A stretch of DNA of 64,000 nt from Pedobacter yonginensis (GCF_003173595.1 NZ_QGNZ01000002.1:744001-808000); one strand, 5' to 3'; shown: positions 45,655-54,038, numbered from the stretch's first letter. Notes: generated by a model not told the origin, from the letters alone. Numbers and translations: made by a program.

Positions 45655-47346
45655 ATGAAAAAGGTTTTATTATTAATCTTAATTGCTTCAATGTTTATTG
45701 CATTGCCTGCGGTTAAAAGTTACGCTTCGGTATTGCAAGATACTACTGCCTCTGCTCCAGATGATATCCAGTTTACGGAAGTCGGATCGGCTCAAGATAG
45801 CGCAGCAAACGGCATTGTTAAAGATTCGATTAAAAAGGATACGGTTAAAGCCCCTGTTGTAGCAAAGAGTAAAACCACTGATGCTGAAAAATTAACTCTG
45901 TGGCAGACTTTTTTGAAAGGATTATTTGGGGGATTTCTTGCCTTTTTAATGCCTTGTATTTTTCCGATGGTGCCTTTAACGGTCAGCTTTTTTACAAAGA
46001 AGGCCGGAAGCAGGGCTAAAGCAATTGGTCACGCCTTCTTATATGGTATTTCTATTATCATTATTTATGTGGCACTGGGCATGTTTGTAACTATTGCTTT
46101 CGGTTCGGATACGTTAAATGCCCTATCCACAAATGGAATATTTAATGCATTTTTCTTTTTGATGCTCATTGTTTTTGGAGCATCTTTTCTGGGCGCTTTT
46201 GAAATAACATTACCTAGTGCCTTCGTAAACAAAATTGATGCAAAATCAGACAAGGGCGGTTTAGTAGGTATATTTTTTATGGCATTCAGCCTTGCACTAG
46301 TTTCTTTTTCTTGCACAGGGCCGCTTGTGGGAACTTTGTTGGTAGATGCAGCATCAAAGGGGGATCGCCTAGGCCCGGCTGTAGGAATGTTTGGTTTCTC
46401 GCTGGCATTAGCTATTCCTTTTGCGCTATTCGCTTTGTTTCCATCATTACTCAAATCATTACCTAAATCGGGCGGTTGGTTAAATAGCGTAAAGGTGGTG
46501 CTTGGTTTTATTGAGCTTGCTTTTGCATTCAAGTTCTTGTCAAATGTAGATTTAGCATATCATTGGAATTTACTAGATCGTGAAGTTTTTCTGGCCATTT
46601 GGATTGCAATTTTTGCTTTGATGGGCATGTATTTACTTGGAAAGCTAAAATTTTCTCATGATAGTGATTTACCATTTTTGTCGGTACCAAGAACATTTTT
46701 AGCGATACTGGTTTTTGCTTGGGTTATTTATTTAATCCCTGGCATGTGGGGTGCACCTCTAAAATCGATTAGTGCTTTTTTACCACCAACTGCAACACAA
46801 GATTTTGACCTAAATAATTTAACATCAATTCAATCTTCATCTACTGCAAAAACTTCAATCAAAGAAAAAAAATATGCAGAAATTTTTCACAGATTAACAC
46901 CAAAAGGATTTGATCCTTATTATGATTTCGAACAGGCTAAACAAGCTGCTAAAGAATTAAATAAACCTGTATTGGTAGATTTTACAGGATGGAATTGTGT
47001 CAACTGTAGAAAGATGGAAAACAACGTCTGGTCTAATCCTGCAGTAGCAAAAAGATTAAAGGAAGATTTTGTAATGGCTGAACTTGTAGTGGATGATAAA
47101 ACTGAATTGCCAGAATCTGAACAATTTGTTTCTAACTTTAGCAAGAAAAAAATAAAAACCATTGGAAATAAATGGAGTGATTTTCAGGCATCAACCTACA
47201 ATAGCAATTCTCAACCACAGTACATTATTATTGATGCAGAGGGGAATGTTTTGGTTCCACCACAAGGGGCCGATTATAATGCTGAAAATTATATTAAATT
47301 TTTAGATAGCGGAAAAGAAGCTTTCAAGAAAAAAACAAATGAATAA
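45655..47346 (+). CDS. dsbD: thiol:disulfide interchange protein DsbD (lacking its N-terminal domain)
   Basis: 563 residues from the ATG at 45655, which opens a signal peptide. A disordered segment (25-80) replaces the alpha domain. The membrane domain (about 85-365) has its redox cysteines at C101 (LMPCIFPMVPL) and C220 (SFSCTGPLVG). The C-terminal thioredoxin-like gamma domain has CVNC at 448-451. It carries electrons from cytosolic thioredoxin to periplasmic partners. The missing alpha domain is encoded as a separate protein just upstream. Its end overlaps pfkA by 8 bp. Confidence 0.94.
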   Translation: MKKVLLLILIASMFIALPAVKSYASVLQDTTASAPDDIQFTEVGSAQDSAANGIVKDSIKKDTVKAPVVAKSKTTDAEKLTLWQTFLKGLFGGFLAFLMPCIFPMVPLTVSFFTKKAGSRAKAIGHAFLYGISIIIIYVALGMFVTIAFGSDTLNALSTNGIFNAFFFLMLIVFGASFLGAFEITLPSAFVNKIDAKSDKGGLVGIFFMAFSLALVSFSCTGPLVGTLLVDAASKGDRLGPAVGMFGFSLALAIPFALFALFPSLLKSLPKSGGWLNSVKVVLGFIELAFAFKFLSNVDLAYHWNLLDREVFLAIWIAIFALMGMYLLGKLKFSHDSDLPFLSVPRTFLAILVFAWVIYLIPGMWGAPLKSISAFLPPTATQDFDLNNLTSIQSSSTAKTSIKEKKYAEIFHRLTPKGFDPYYDFEQAKQAAKELNKPVLVDFTGWNCVNCRKMENNVWSNPAVAKRLKEDFVMAELVVDDKTELPESEQFVSNFSKKKIKTIGNKWSDFQASTYNSNSQPQYIIIDAEGNVLVPPQGADYNAENYIKFLDSGKEAFKKKTNE

Positions 47347-48322
47347 GATAAAAAATATAGGTGTTTTAACTTCTGGCGGCGATTCGCCGGGGATGAATGC
47401 CGCGATTAGGGCTGTAGTAAGAGCCTCCATTTATTATGATATTGAAGTAACGGGTTTTCTTCGTGGGTATGAGGGCTTAATCAATAACGACTTCATCCCT
47501 ATGGATCGGAAATCGGTGGCTAATATCATTCAGCGTGGTGGAACCATACTAAAAACCGCTCGTAGTGAAGCATTTAGAACTGTTGAAGGCAGACAAACAG
47601 CCTATAAAAACCTAAAAGAAAGAAATATAGATGCTTTGGTTGTTATTGGTGGTGATGGAACCTTTACCGGAGCGAACATTTTTTCAAAGGAGTTTGATTT
47701 CCCTATAGTTGGTTTGCCTGGAACTATAGATAATGATTTAGCCGGTACAGATTTTACCATTGGATACGACTCTGCCATTAATACGGTAATTGATGCTGTA
47801 GATAGAATTAGAGATACAGCAGAATCACACGATCGAATCTTTATTGTAGAGGTTATGGGTCGAGATTCTGGTTTGATTGCTTTACGAAGTGGCATTGGAG
47901 TTGGTGCAGAAGCCATCCTCATCCCCGAAGCAAATATGGGCGTAGAAGACGTTTTGCATAAATTGGAGCATAGTCGTAAAGATAAATCATCAAAAATTAT
48001 CATTGTGGCCGAAGGCGACGATGCAGGTGGTGCTTTTAAAGTGGGTGAAATTTTACAATCTAAATACCCACATTATGATACTAAAGTTTCCGTGTTGGGG
48101 CACATTCAACGCGGGGGAAAACCAACCTGCATGGATCGCGTATTGGCAAGCCGATTAGGGGTTTCTGCGGTAGAAGGATTAATTAATGGCGAAAGTGGTG
48201 TTATGGCCGGACAGGTTAACCGCGAAATGATTTTTACCCCTTTTGACCATGCAATAAAGCACATCAATGCAGAGCAGGTAAGCTCTACGTGGATAAAATT
48301 GATTGACATTTTGTCGTTTTAA
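47339..48322 (+). CDS. pfkA: ATP-dependent 6-phosphofructokinase
   Basis: 327 residues. Committed step of glycolysis. Signatures: LTSGGDSPGMNAAIRA, VIGGDGTFTGA (the glycine after GGD marks an ATP-dependent rather than a PPi-dependent enzyme), catalytic loop LPGTIDNDLAGTD, and EVMGRDSGLIAL. Length is close to the E. coli enzyme. Translationally coupled to dsbD by an 8-bp overlap and closed by a strong terminator. Confidence 0.97.
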   Translation: MNKIKNIGVLTSGGDSPGMNAAIRAVVRASIYYDIEVTGFLRGYEGLINNDFIPMDRKSVANIIQRGGTILKTARSEAFRTVEGRQTAYKNLKERNIDALVVIGGDGTFTGANIFSKEFDFPIVGLPGTIDNDLAGTDFTIGYDSAINTVIDAVDRIRDTAESHDRIFIVEVMGRDSGLIALRSGIGVGAEAILIPEANMGVEDVLHKLEHSRKDKSSKIIIVAEGDDAGGAFKVGEILQSKYPHYDTKVSVLGHIQRGGKPTCMDRVLASRLGVSAVEGLINGESGVMAGQVNREMIFTPFDHAIKHINAEQVSSTWIKLIDILSF

Positions 48323-48327
48323 GAGAC

Positions 48328-48364
48328 AATCGGATGAATGATTTTCAAGATCATTCATCCGATT
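48328..48364. terminator. bidirectional terminator pfkA / ybjQ-like
   Basis: A 14-bp perfect stem, AATCGGATGAATGA / TCATTCATCCGATT, between convergent genes; short T and A tracts lie at both sides. Confidence 0.9.
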
Positions 48365-48371
48365 TGTATTT

Positions 48372-48698
48372 CTATAAGTCTTCTATAATTACTGCTGTTC
48401 CGTTTGCGCTAACCATTAGCATGCTCCCGCCGCTACCAACGGTTTCGTAATCTAAATCTACCCCAACAATTGCATTGGCACCCAAAGCAGCCGCATATTG
48501 TTGCATTTCGTTAATTGCAGTATCTTTTCCCTCACGCAAAACACGCTCATAAGAGCTTGATCTTCCGCCAACAATATCTGTAATTCCGGCAAATAAATCT
48601 TTAAAAATATTTGCACCAATAATCGTTTCGCCTGTTACAAGGCCAATATATTTGACTATTTTTTTGCCTTCTAAGGTAGGCGTTGTGGTTACTAACAT
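48372..48698 (-). CDS. YbjQ family heavy-metal-binding domain protein
   Basis: 108 residues of the UPF0145/YbjQ family: [50 protein letters not shown] and a hydrophobic VSANGTAVI end. The family forms pentamers resembling metal-binding domains; the biochemical function is unknown. It is convergent with pfkA and reads away from the tandem-repeat interval. Confidence 0.92.
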   Translation of the reverse strand: MLVTTTPTLEGKKIVKYIGLVTGETIIGANIFKDLFAGITDIVGGRSSSYERVLREGKDTAINEMQQYAAALGANAIVGVDLDYETVGSGGSMLMVSANGTAVIIEDL

Positions 48699-48755
48699 AA
48701 TTTAGTTTTTTATAATTAGAATGGTTTTTTCGTAAAATGTTACATGCTGTGTTGT

Positions 48756-48820
48756 CGCTATTTCTCATAGCGCTTGGAGGTTCAAGGTGACAAAACCTTG
48801 GCGACGCATTTCTGCTATTG
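48756..48820. repeat. 65-bp flanking repeat, copy 1 (left of array)
   Basis: Begins with a CGCTAT-TTCTC-ATAGCG hairpin followed by CTTGGAGGT and ends in TCTGCTATTG. About 50 of 65 positions match 50062-50126 in the same orientation and with no gaps, and 25 of the first 26 are identical. Confidence 0.8.
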
Positions 48821-48847
48821 ATTTTCAAACATTTGTTTATTGTGAAT

Positions 48848-49934
48848 GAATTGTTTTATTGTTTCGTTAAGACACGAACCAAGTCACCGAACGAGGGTAA
48901 CTGTATAAAAATTCATTTGCAGGTGCCAAACTAACTAGTTGATTAACAGCTTGTAAAATCTGTAAAGCAAGGGCAGTGCATGTATTAATGTTCGTCCAGC
49001 TTTCCACTATAGCCCCGATAGAAAAAATCGGGGGCTGACGTTTCAATCTGGTTTATTTTACTCGGGCTGGTGCACGATGGACTGCGAACCGCTATGGTAC
49101 GTGTCCTCACGTACCATCATCGAATTGGTTTATTGTTTCGTTAAGACACGAACCAAGGCGCCGAAAGAGGGTAACTGTGTAAAACATTCATTTGCAGGTG
49201 CCAAACTAACTGGTTGATTAACAACTTATAAAATTTGTAAAGCAAGGACAGTGCATCTATTTTCGTTCGTCCAGCTTTTCACTATAGCCCCGATAGAAAA
49301 AATCGGGGGCTGCCGTTTCAATCTGGTTTATTTTACTCGGGCTGGTGCACGATGGACTGCGAACCGTCATGGTACGTGTCCTCGCGTACCATCATCGAAT
49401 TGTTTTATTGTTTCGTTAAGACACGAACCAAGTCACCGAAAGAGGGTAACTGTATAAAAATTCATTTGCAGGTGCCAAACTAACTAGTTGATTAACAATT
49501 TAAAAAATTTGAAATGCAAAGACAGTGCATCTATTTTCGTCCGTCCAGCTTTTCACTATAGGCCCGATAGAAAAAATCGGGGGCTGCCGTTTCAATCTGG
49601 TCTATTTTACTCGGGCTGTTGCACAATAAACAGCTGCCTTAGGTACAACCGCCATGGTACGTGTCCTCACGTACCATCATCGAATTGTTTTATTGTTTTC
49701 GTTAAGACACAAACCAAGGCATCGAAAGAGGGTAACTGTATAAAAATTCATTTGCAGGGGCCAAACTAACTAGTTGATTAACAGCTTATAAAATTTGTAA
49801 AGCAAGGGCAGTGCATGTATTAATGTTCGTCCAGCTTTTCACTATAGCCCCGATAGCAAAAATCGGGGGCTGCCGTTTCAATCTGGTTTATTTTACTCGG
49901 GCTGTTGCACAATAAACTGCTGCCTTAGGTACAT
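48848..49934. repeat. array of four tandem 253-285 bp hairpin-rich repeats
   Basis: Copies start at 48848, 49122, 49397 and 49682 with GAATTG-TTTTATTG-TTTCGTTAAGACAC. Each unit has AAACTAACTAGTTGATTAAC-like, GCAGTGCAT and CGTCCAGCTTTTCACTATAG blocks. Hairpin H1 (AGCCCCGAT / ATCGGGGGCT) is at 49011-49036, 49286-49311, 49560-49585 and 49846-49871. Hairpin H2, a 10-bp stem ATGGTACGTG-TCCT-CACGTACCAT, is at 49094-49117, 49369-49392 and 49654-49677; the fourth copy stops before it. Copies 3 and 4 share a longer segment (CAATAAAC.GCTGCCTTAGG) not in copies 1 and 2. No ORF is conserved among copies. The surrounding 1.5 kb has no gene. Confidence 0.92.
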
Positions 49935-50061
49935 TATCTAAAGGGATATGCATTAGAATACGGTCGGTTGGTGCTGCTGCACCATTAACCAAGGGTTTTC
50001 TTTGCCCAAAACGTTAATTGAATCACTACGGTTGAAAACTAAACCTGATGGGACGGAAAGC
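49935..50061. other. unique spacer between array and right flanking repeat
   Basis: No ORF or known RNA recognised. It contains the small palindrome-like GTGCTGCTGCAC and ends in GGGACGGAAAGC before the flanking hairpin. Confidence 0.4.
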
Positions 50062-50126
50062 CGCTATTTTTCATAGCGCTTGGAGGTACAGCAGGACAGA
50101 ACCATACCAAAGCATTGCTGCTATTG
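50062..50126. repeat. 65-bp flanking repeat, copy 2 (right of array)
   Basis: Same orientation and length as 48756-48820, with the CGCTAT-TTTTC-ATAGCG hairpin and CTTGGAGGT block. Together the two copies enclose the tandem array. Confidence 0.8.
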
Positions 50127-50217
50127 CTTTTCTAATCTTTATTTTATGCTATATAAATTGGTTGATGAATCACCACCAAGGGGTAAATTGTTTTGAGCAA
50201 TTGCCAATTAATTAACG

Positions 50218-50739
50218 TTAAAGCAACAATCCTGCAATCTCTTCCCAGCTATTAACCCTTTCGTATTCCGTAATCAGCAGGTTATGCGGCGAAGTATATA
50301 AAAGCGGTCGCCCTTTAAAGTTTACAAAGTTTTTAATTCGATCATCAATGAGTATATCTGCCTCAACAATTTTATTTCCGCAGAACATAATGTGCTGCCA
50401 ATCTATAAATGAAAAGTGTTCGGCAAGCCAATCGTATTTATCGATTAGAGAATTTCTAAATTCCATCGCCGCAGAAACAATATACACATCATATTTTTCT
50501 TGTAAGGCCTTAATTACCCTTGGGCTATCGGCAATCACCTCTAAATCGCGAAAAAAGCCTGGTTCGTTAATATAATCAAACCATTTCCTGTTCACATCTT
50601 GCGGAACATGATGATAAATTTCATTCCCAGCATCAATTTTCAAATCAAGAGGAACACCGAAGTCTCTGTTATAAAGTTTAATAAATTTTCCAAGGGGATC
50701 GGCAATTACCTCATCCATATCAATTGCAATTCTTTCCAT
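50218..50739 (-). CDS. 5'(3')-deoxyribonucleotidase (NT5C family)
   Basis: 173 residues from the ATG at 50739 ([14 protein letters not shown]), preferred to an upstream in-frame start that would lengthen it by nine residues. HAD superfamily: motif I DMDEV, motif II around VSAAM, and the acidic motif [11 protein letters not shown] near the end. NT5C-type enzymes dephosphorylate deoxy-pyrimidine or purine monophosphates. It is divergent from rpsP. Confidence 0.85.
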   Translation of the reverse strand: MERIAIDMDEVIADPLGKFIKLYNRDFGVPLDLKIDAGNEIYHHVPQDVNRKWFDYINEPGFFRDLEVIADSPRVIKALQEKYDVYIVSAAMEFRNSLIDKYDWLAEHFSFIDWQHIMFCGNKIVEADILIDDRIKNFVNFKGRPLLYTSPHNLLITEYERVNSWEEIAGLLL

Positions 50740-50819
50740 TTCGTATCTGCAAAAATTTTGGGTCAAATATCCTTAAAACAAAGAAATTAAACTATGTTTT
50801 TAATTTACAGTATTTTAGT

Positions 50820-50827
50820 TATCTTTG
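50820..50827 (+). promoter_or_regulatory. rpsP -7 element
   Basis: TATCTTTG, a full TAnnTTTG match. Transcription would start near 50832, at the first base of the leader hairpin. Confidence 0.6.
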
Positions 50828-50831
50828 CAGC

Positions 50832-50852
50832 CCCGCAGCACGAAGCTCCGGG
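50832..50852 (+). promoter_or_regulatory. rpsP 5' leader hairpin
   Basis: CCCG-c-AGC-ACGAA-GCT-c-CGGG: a 4+3 bp stem with a C.C mismatch, at the predicted 5' end of the rpsP mRNA and 30 bases before the ATG. Could be an S16 autoregulatory site or simply a stabilising 5' stem. Confidence 0.45.
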
Positions 50853-50882
50853 AACTATGTTGAATACATAAATACAAAAGAA

Positions 50883-51455
50883 ATGGCAACTAAAATCAGA
50901 TTGCAAAGATTCGGTAAAAAAGGGAAACCTTTTTTCCATGTAGTGGTAGCAGATTCTCGCTCTCCACGTGATGGTAAATTTATTGAGCGTTTAGGTTCAT
51001 ATAACCCAAACACCAATCCAGCAACCATCGAAATTAACTTCGAAAAAACTTTGGCATGGGTAAACAGTGGTGCACAACCAACTGACACTGCTCGCGCAAT
51101 CCTATCTTACAAAGGTGTTTTGTACAAAAAACACTTAGAAGGTGGTGTTAAAAAAGGTGCTTTAACTCAAGAACAGGCTGATGAGAAATTTACTGCTTGG
51201 TTAAATGCTAAAGCTGGCAAAATTTCTGGTAAAACAGAAGGTTTAGCTACTTCTAAAGCTGATGCACGTAAAGCGGCATTAGTTGCAGAAGCTAAGAAAA
51301 AAGAAGATAGAGCAGCCGCTATTGCAGCCAAAAATGCACCAGTTGCAGAAGAGGTTGTTGAAGAAGAAGCTACTGAAGAAGCGCCAGCTGTTGAGGCTGA
51401 AGCTACTGAAGAAGCTCCTGCAGCAGAAGCTACTAAAGAAGAAGGCGCAGAATAA
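50883..51455 (+). CDS. rpsP: 30S ribosomal protein S16 with long acidic tail
   Basis: 190 residues from the ATG at 50883 ([18 protein letters not shown]). Upstream in-frame codons lie in the leader and were excluded. Residues 1-85 are a normal S16 ([36 protein letters not shown]). Residues 100-190 are an Ala/Glu-rich low-complexity extension ([22 protein letters not shown]) typical of Bacteroidota S16; its role is unknown. First gene of the rpsP-rimM-trmD-rplS cluster, but followed by its own terminator. Confidence 0.96.
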   Translation: MATKIRLQRFGKKGKPFFHVVVADSRSPRDGKFIERLGSYNPNTNPATIEINFEKTLAWVNSGAQPTDTARAILSYKGVLYKKHLEGGVKKGALTQEQADEKFTAWLNAKAGKISGKTEGLATSKADARKAALVAEAKKKEDRAAAIAAKNAPVAEEVVEEEATEEAPAVEAEATEEAPAAEATKEEGAE

Positions 51456-51478
51456 TTTATTATTTTGTTGCAATGAAA

Positions 51479-51512
51479 TAGCGTTCCGAAACTTTCGGAA
51501 CGCTATTTTTTT
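51479..51512 (+). terminator. rpsP terminator
   Basis: TAGCGTTCCGAAA-ct-TTCGGAACGCTA, a long perfect stem with a run of seven T. Confidence 0.93.
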
Positions 51513-51548
51513 AACTAAAAATGTCATCAAAATTTGGGTGTACCAATT

Positions 51549-51735
51549 TAACATGAGTTCAGTTTAAGCCCTAAGGGAGAGAGACCAAAGCAATCAATAT
51601 CCATTAAGATGCTGAAATACATTCAGCATGACGAACGAGTTTTGAAAGATACTTGTCGGATGTAGTCACCTTAAATTTATTTCGAGGTTCTTGGCTTTTT
51701 TTAAAGGATATTTTTGTTATCCCGAACGCACATTA
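51549..51735. mobile_element. MITE-like element, full length (inverted relative to 63682 copy)
   Basis: 187 bp bounded by TAACATGAGTTCAGTTTAA and TTATCCCGAACGCACATTA, which are imperfect inverted repeats of one another. The interior (CAATATCCATTAAGATGCTGAAATA, GGATATTTTTGTTATCCCGAAC) matches the reverse complement of 63682-63859. No ORF, so it depends on a transposase elsewhere or is inactive. Confidence 0.75.
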
Positions 51736-51779
51736 TTTAAACTTGGCTACACGCTTGAAGATGATTAAACCAAAGGGTT

Positions 51780-52304
51780 ATGAAACACGAAGAAGCATTT
51801 TATATAGGATACGTTACTAAAACAAGGGGTTTAAAAGGTGAAGTACAGATCTTTTTTGAATTTGATGAATATGAAAAATTAACGTTCGACGTTGTTTTTG
51901 CAGACATGAATGGAAAGCTTGTCCCTTATTTCGTCGCTTCTGCAAAGCTTCAAGCAAATAAAACGGGTTATTTCAATTTTGATGATGTAGATCACATCGA
52001 TAAGGCCCAACCTCTTTTAAAGAAAAAATTATATCTACCCATTGCTCAAATGCCCGAACGAGCCGAAGATGAATTTTTTTACACCGATCTTAAAGGTTTT
52101 ATGGCTGTGGATGAAACGCTGGGCGAATTGGGCGAGATACTGGAGGTAAATGAATACCCGCAGCAATTTGTTGCCACTGTCCTTTACAAAGAAACAGAAA
52201 TCCTCTTTCCTTTAAATGAAGATTTTATTGTAGAAATTGATGATGAAGAGAAAATTTTGACGTTAGATCTCCCTGAGGGTCTTTTAGATGTTTATCTGAA
52301 CTAA
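51780..52304 (+). CDS. rimM: 16S rRNA processing protein RimM
   Basis: 174 residues. It helps mature the 30S head together with S19. An N-terminal RimM beta-barrel (YIGYVTKTRGLKGEVQIFF) is followed by a PRC-barrel (DLKGFMAVDETLGELGEILEVNEYPQQ ... LFPLNEDFIVEIDDEEKILTLDLPEGLLD), the complete family architecture. It is part of the S16-RimM-TrmD-L19 cluster, though cut off from rpsP by a terminator and a repeat. Confidence 0.95.
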   Translation: MKHEEAFYIGYVTKTRGLKGEVQIFFEFDEYEKLTFDVVFADMNGKLVPYFVASAKLQANKTGYFNFDDVDHIDKAQPLLKKKLYLPIAQMPERAEDEFFYTDLKGFMAVDETLGELGEILEVNEYPQQFVATVLYKETEILFPLNEDFIVEIDDEEKILTLDLPEGLLDVYLN

Positions 52305-52363
52305 ACCCTTGGCTTTGAGCAATTAAATTGTTAGTTTTAGCTTTCATCCTAACCAAAATTAAC

Positions 52364-52798
52364 ATGCTCAAAAAATTCATTCAATACACTGCATTCTTAT
52401 TTGCGGTTATTTCAATCGTTTGTTGCAAAACACCACAGCAGGCCAATTTAAGGGAGATTAAACCGTTTGTTGGAATTTGGAATGTGGTTAATCATCCCGG
52501 AAGTAGTATTGTTTTTAAATCTGACGGTAGCTTTTACAACCTCTCAAAAGAGAATGGTACAAAGATCGTCACCCACAGTGGGTCTTATAAAATTTTATCT
52601 AACAATACCTACGTTCTTGATATCACCTATGCGCGGGCCGATGCACTTTACCAATTAGCAGGAAAACAATATGTTAACTATTTTACGCTCAGCGAAAAGA
52701 ACCAAAAGCTGAAGATGAGTGGCGTTGTTGACGGCAAGCTTGGCGGTTCTAAATTGGAATGGGTTGATGAACTGGTTAAGGTGAATACGCTAGATTAG
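52364..52798 (+). CDS. DUF4488-like lipoprotein inside the ribosomal cluster
   Basis: 144 residues from the ATG at 52364. Lipoprotein signal with lipobox near SIVCC. The mature domain is a small beta-barrel-like fold (FVGIWNVVNHPGSSIVFKSDGSFYNLS ... GSYKILSNNTYVLDITYA), resembling the DUF4488/lipocalin-like group common in Bacteroidota. Function unknown. It lies between rimM and trmD, where no gene is normally found, and is not related to translation by sequence. Confidence 0.75.
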   Translation: MLKKFIQYTAFLFAVISIVCCKTPQQANLREIKPFVGIWNVVNHPGSSIVFKSDGSFYNLSKENGTKIVTHSGSYKILSNNTYVLDITYARADALYQLAGKQYVNYFTLSEKNQKLKMSGVVDGKLGGSKLEWVDELVKVNTLD

Positions 52799-52845
52799 GC
52801 GTAATTAGATTTTTTAGAACTTAGGTAAACTCCAACCTCAATTCT

Positions 52846-52853
52846 TACCTTTG
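52846..52853 (+). promoter_or_regulatory. -7 element 4 bases before trmD
   Basis: TACCTTTG ends four bases before the ATG at 52858. Predicts a leaderless trmD transcript separate from rimM. Confidence 0.55.
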
Positions 52854-52857
52854 CGAC

Positions 52858-53532
52858 ATGCGTTTTGATATTATAACCGTTTTGCCCGCTTTATTAGAAA
52901 GTCCGTTTGCACATTCTATTTTGCAAAGGGCACAGAAAAAAGGCATTGCCGAAATTGTTGTCCATAACTTACGGGATTACGCTACCAATAAGCAAAAAAG
53001 CGTAGATGATTATCAGTATGGTGGCGGCAGTGGAATGGTAATGAGCATTGAGCCCTTTGCCGCTTGTATTGAAAAGCTTCAGGAGGAGCGTGACTATGAT
53101 GAAATCATTTTTATGAGCCCAGATGGGGTAACCTTAAATCAAAGCACAGCGAACGAGTTATCCATTAAAAAGAACATCATTATTTTGTGCGGTCATTATA
53201 AAGGAATAGATCAACGCATACGCGATATTTTTGTAACCAGAGAGATCTCTGTTGGCGATTATGTGTTAAGCGGCGGAGAACTGCCCGCTGCGATTGTGGT
53301 AGATGCAGTAGTGCGGTTAATCCCCGGCGTTTTAAATGATGAGACTTCTGCCCTTTCGGATAGTTTCCAAGGAGAATTACTCGATGCCCCGGTTTACACC
53401 CGCCCTGCAGATTGGCGGGGGCATAAAGTGCCTGATGTTTTATTGAGTGGGCATGAGGCAAAAGTAAACGAATGGAGGCACGAACAGGCCTTAGAGCGCA
53501 CTCAGAAACGTCGTCCTGACCTTTTGGAATAG
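52858..53532 (+). CDS. trmD: tRNA (guanine-37-N1)-methyltransferase
   Basis: 224 residues. It methylates G37 of tRNAs reading CNN codons to prevent frameshifting. SPOUT trefoil-knot protein: [45 protein letters not shown], and the AdoMet loop [13 protein letters not shown]. The C-terminal [16 protein letters not shown] helix is complete. Part of the ribosomal cluster, with its own predicted promoter. Confidence 0.97.
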   Translation: MRFDIITVLPALLESPFAHSILQRAQKKGIAEIVVHNLRDYATNKQKSVDDYQYGGGSGMVMSIEPFAACIEKLQEERDYDEIIFMSPDGVTLNQSTANELSIKKNIIILCGHYKGIDQRIRDIFVTREISVGDYVLSGGELPAAIVVDAVVRLIPGVLNDETSALSDSFQGELLDAPVYTRPADWRGHKVPDVLLSGHEAKVNEWRHEQALERTQKRRPDLLE

Positions 53533-53615
53533 AAGCATTTAACCTAATCGATTGTGGATTTCTAAAAGATTGTGGAAAAAATTAAATTAGACTTTTTTAT
53601 ATCAAAATATTTCCC

Positions 53616-53653
53616 TAATATTGCAATCCGATTTTCAAGGTAAAGAAAGTCGG
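53616..53653 (+). promoter_or_regulatory. rplS promoter element and 5' leader hairpin
   Basis: TAATATTG at 53616-53623 is a near match to TAnnTTTG. The predicted start (about 53628) coincides with a 9-bp stem CCGATTTTC / GAAAGTCGG (53628-53636 with 53645-53653, one G.U pair, eight-base loop). A leader structure for L19 autoregulation is possible. Confidence 0.45.
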
Positions 53654-53670
53654 TTTAATAGCTTAAAATC

Positions 53671-54018
53671 ATGGATTTAGTAAAATTTGTTGAAGAGCAG
53701 GCCATCGCGAAAAAAGATTTTCCTGCGTTCAAGTCTGGCGATACAGTGAGCGTACACTATAAAATTCGCGAAGGTAATAAAGAACGTGTTCAAATTTACC
53801 AAGGTGTTGTAATACAACGTAACAGTGCAGGTGCTAACGAAACTTTCACAGTTCGTAAAATGAGCAACGGCGTTGGTGTTGAGCGTATTTTCCCTTTCAA
53901 CTCTCCAAACATTGAGAAAGTAGAAGTGAATAGCTATGGTAAAGTTCGTAGAGCAAAATTATTCTACTTACGTGCTTTAACTGGTAAAGCTGCTCGTATC
54001 AAATCTTTGAGAAAATAA
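53671..54018 (+). CDS. rplS: 50S ribosomal protein L19
   Basis: 115 residues, a full-length L19 ([31 protein letters not shown] ... [35 protein letters not shown]). It sits at the interface of the two subunits. Last gene of the S16-RimM-TrmD-L19 cluster, 138 bp after trmD and followed by a strong terminator. Confidence 0.98.
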   Translation: MDLVKFVEEQAIAKKDFPAFKSGDTVSVHYKIREGNKERVQIYQGVVIQRNSAGANETFTVRKMSNGVGVERIFPFNSPNIEKVEVNSYGKVRRAKLFYLRALTGKAARIKSLRK

Positions 54019-54038
54019 TATTCTTTATTATAAGATAT

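Larger units (their letters stand above)
51456..51779. other. 324-bp gap rpsP-rimM: terminator plus MITE-like element
   Basis: In most bacteria rpsP and rimM are nearly adjacent. Here the gap is filled by the terminator at 51479-51512 and a 187-bp repeat at 51549-51735, leaving 44 bp before rimM. Confidence 0.7.

Noticed and set aside
49251-49769. Two plus-strand ORFs (68 and 93 codons) inside the tandem array that share an RHGTCP.VPSSNCFIV stretch
   Set aside because: The similarity simply follows from the DNA repeats. The frames are not kept in all copies, have no start context, and read through the hairpins. They are treated as chance ORFs.
48848-49934. CRISPR array
   Set aside because: Units are about 250-285 bp and nearly identical throughout, with no unique spacers and no cas genes in the window.
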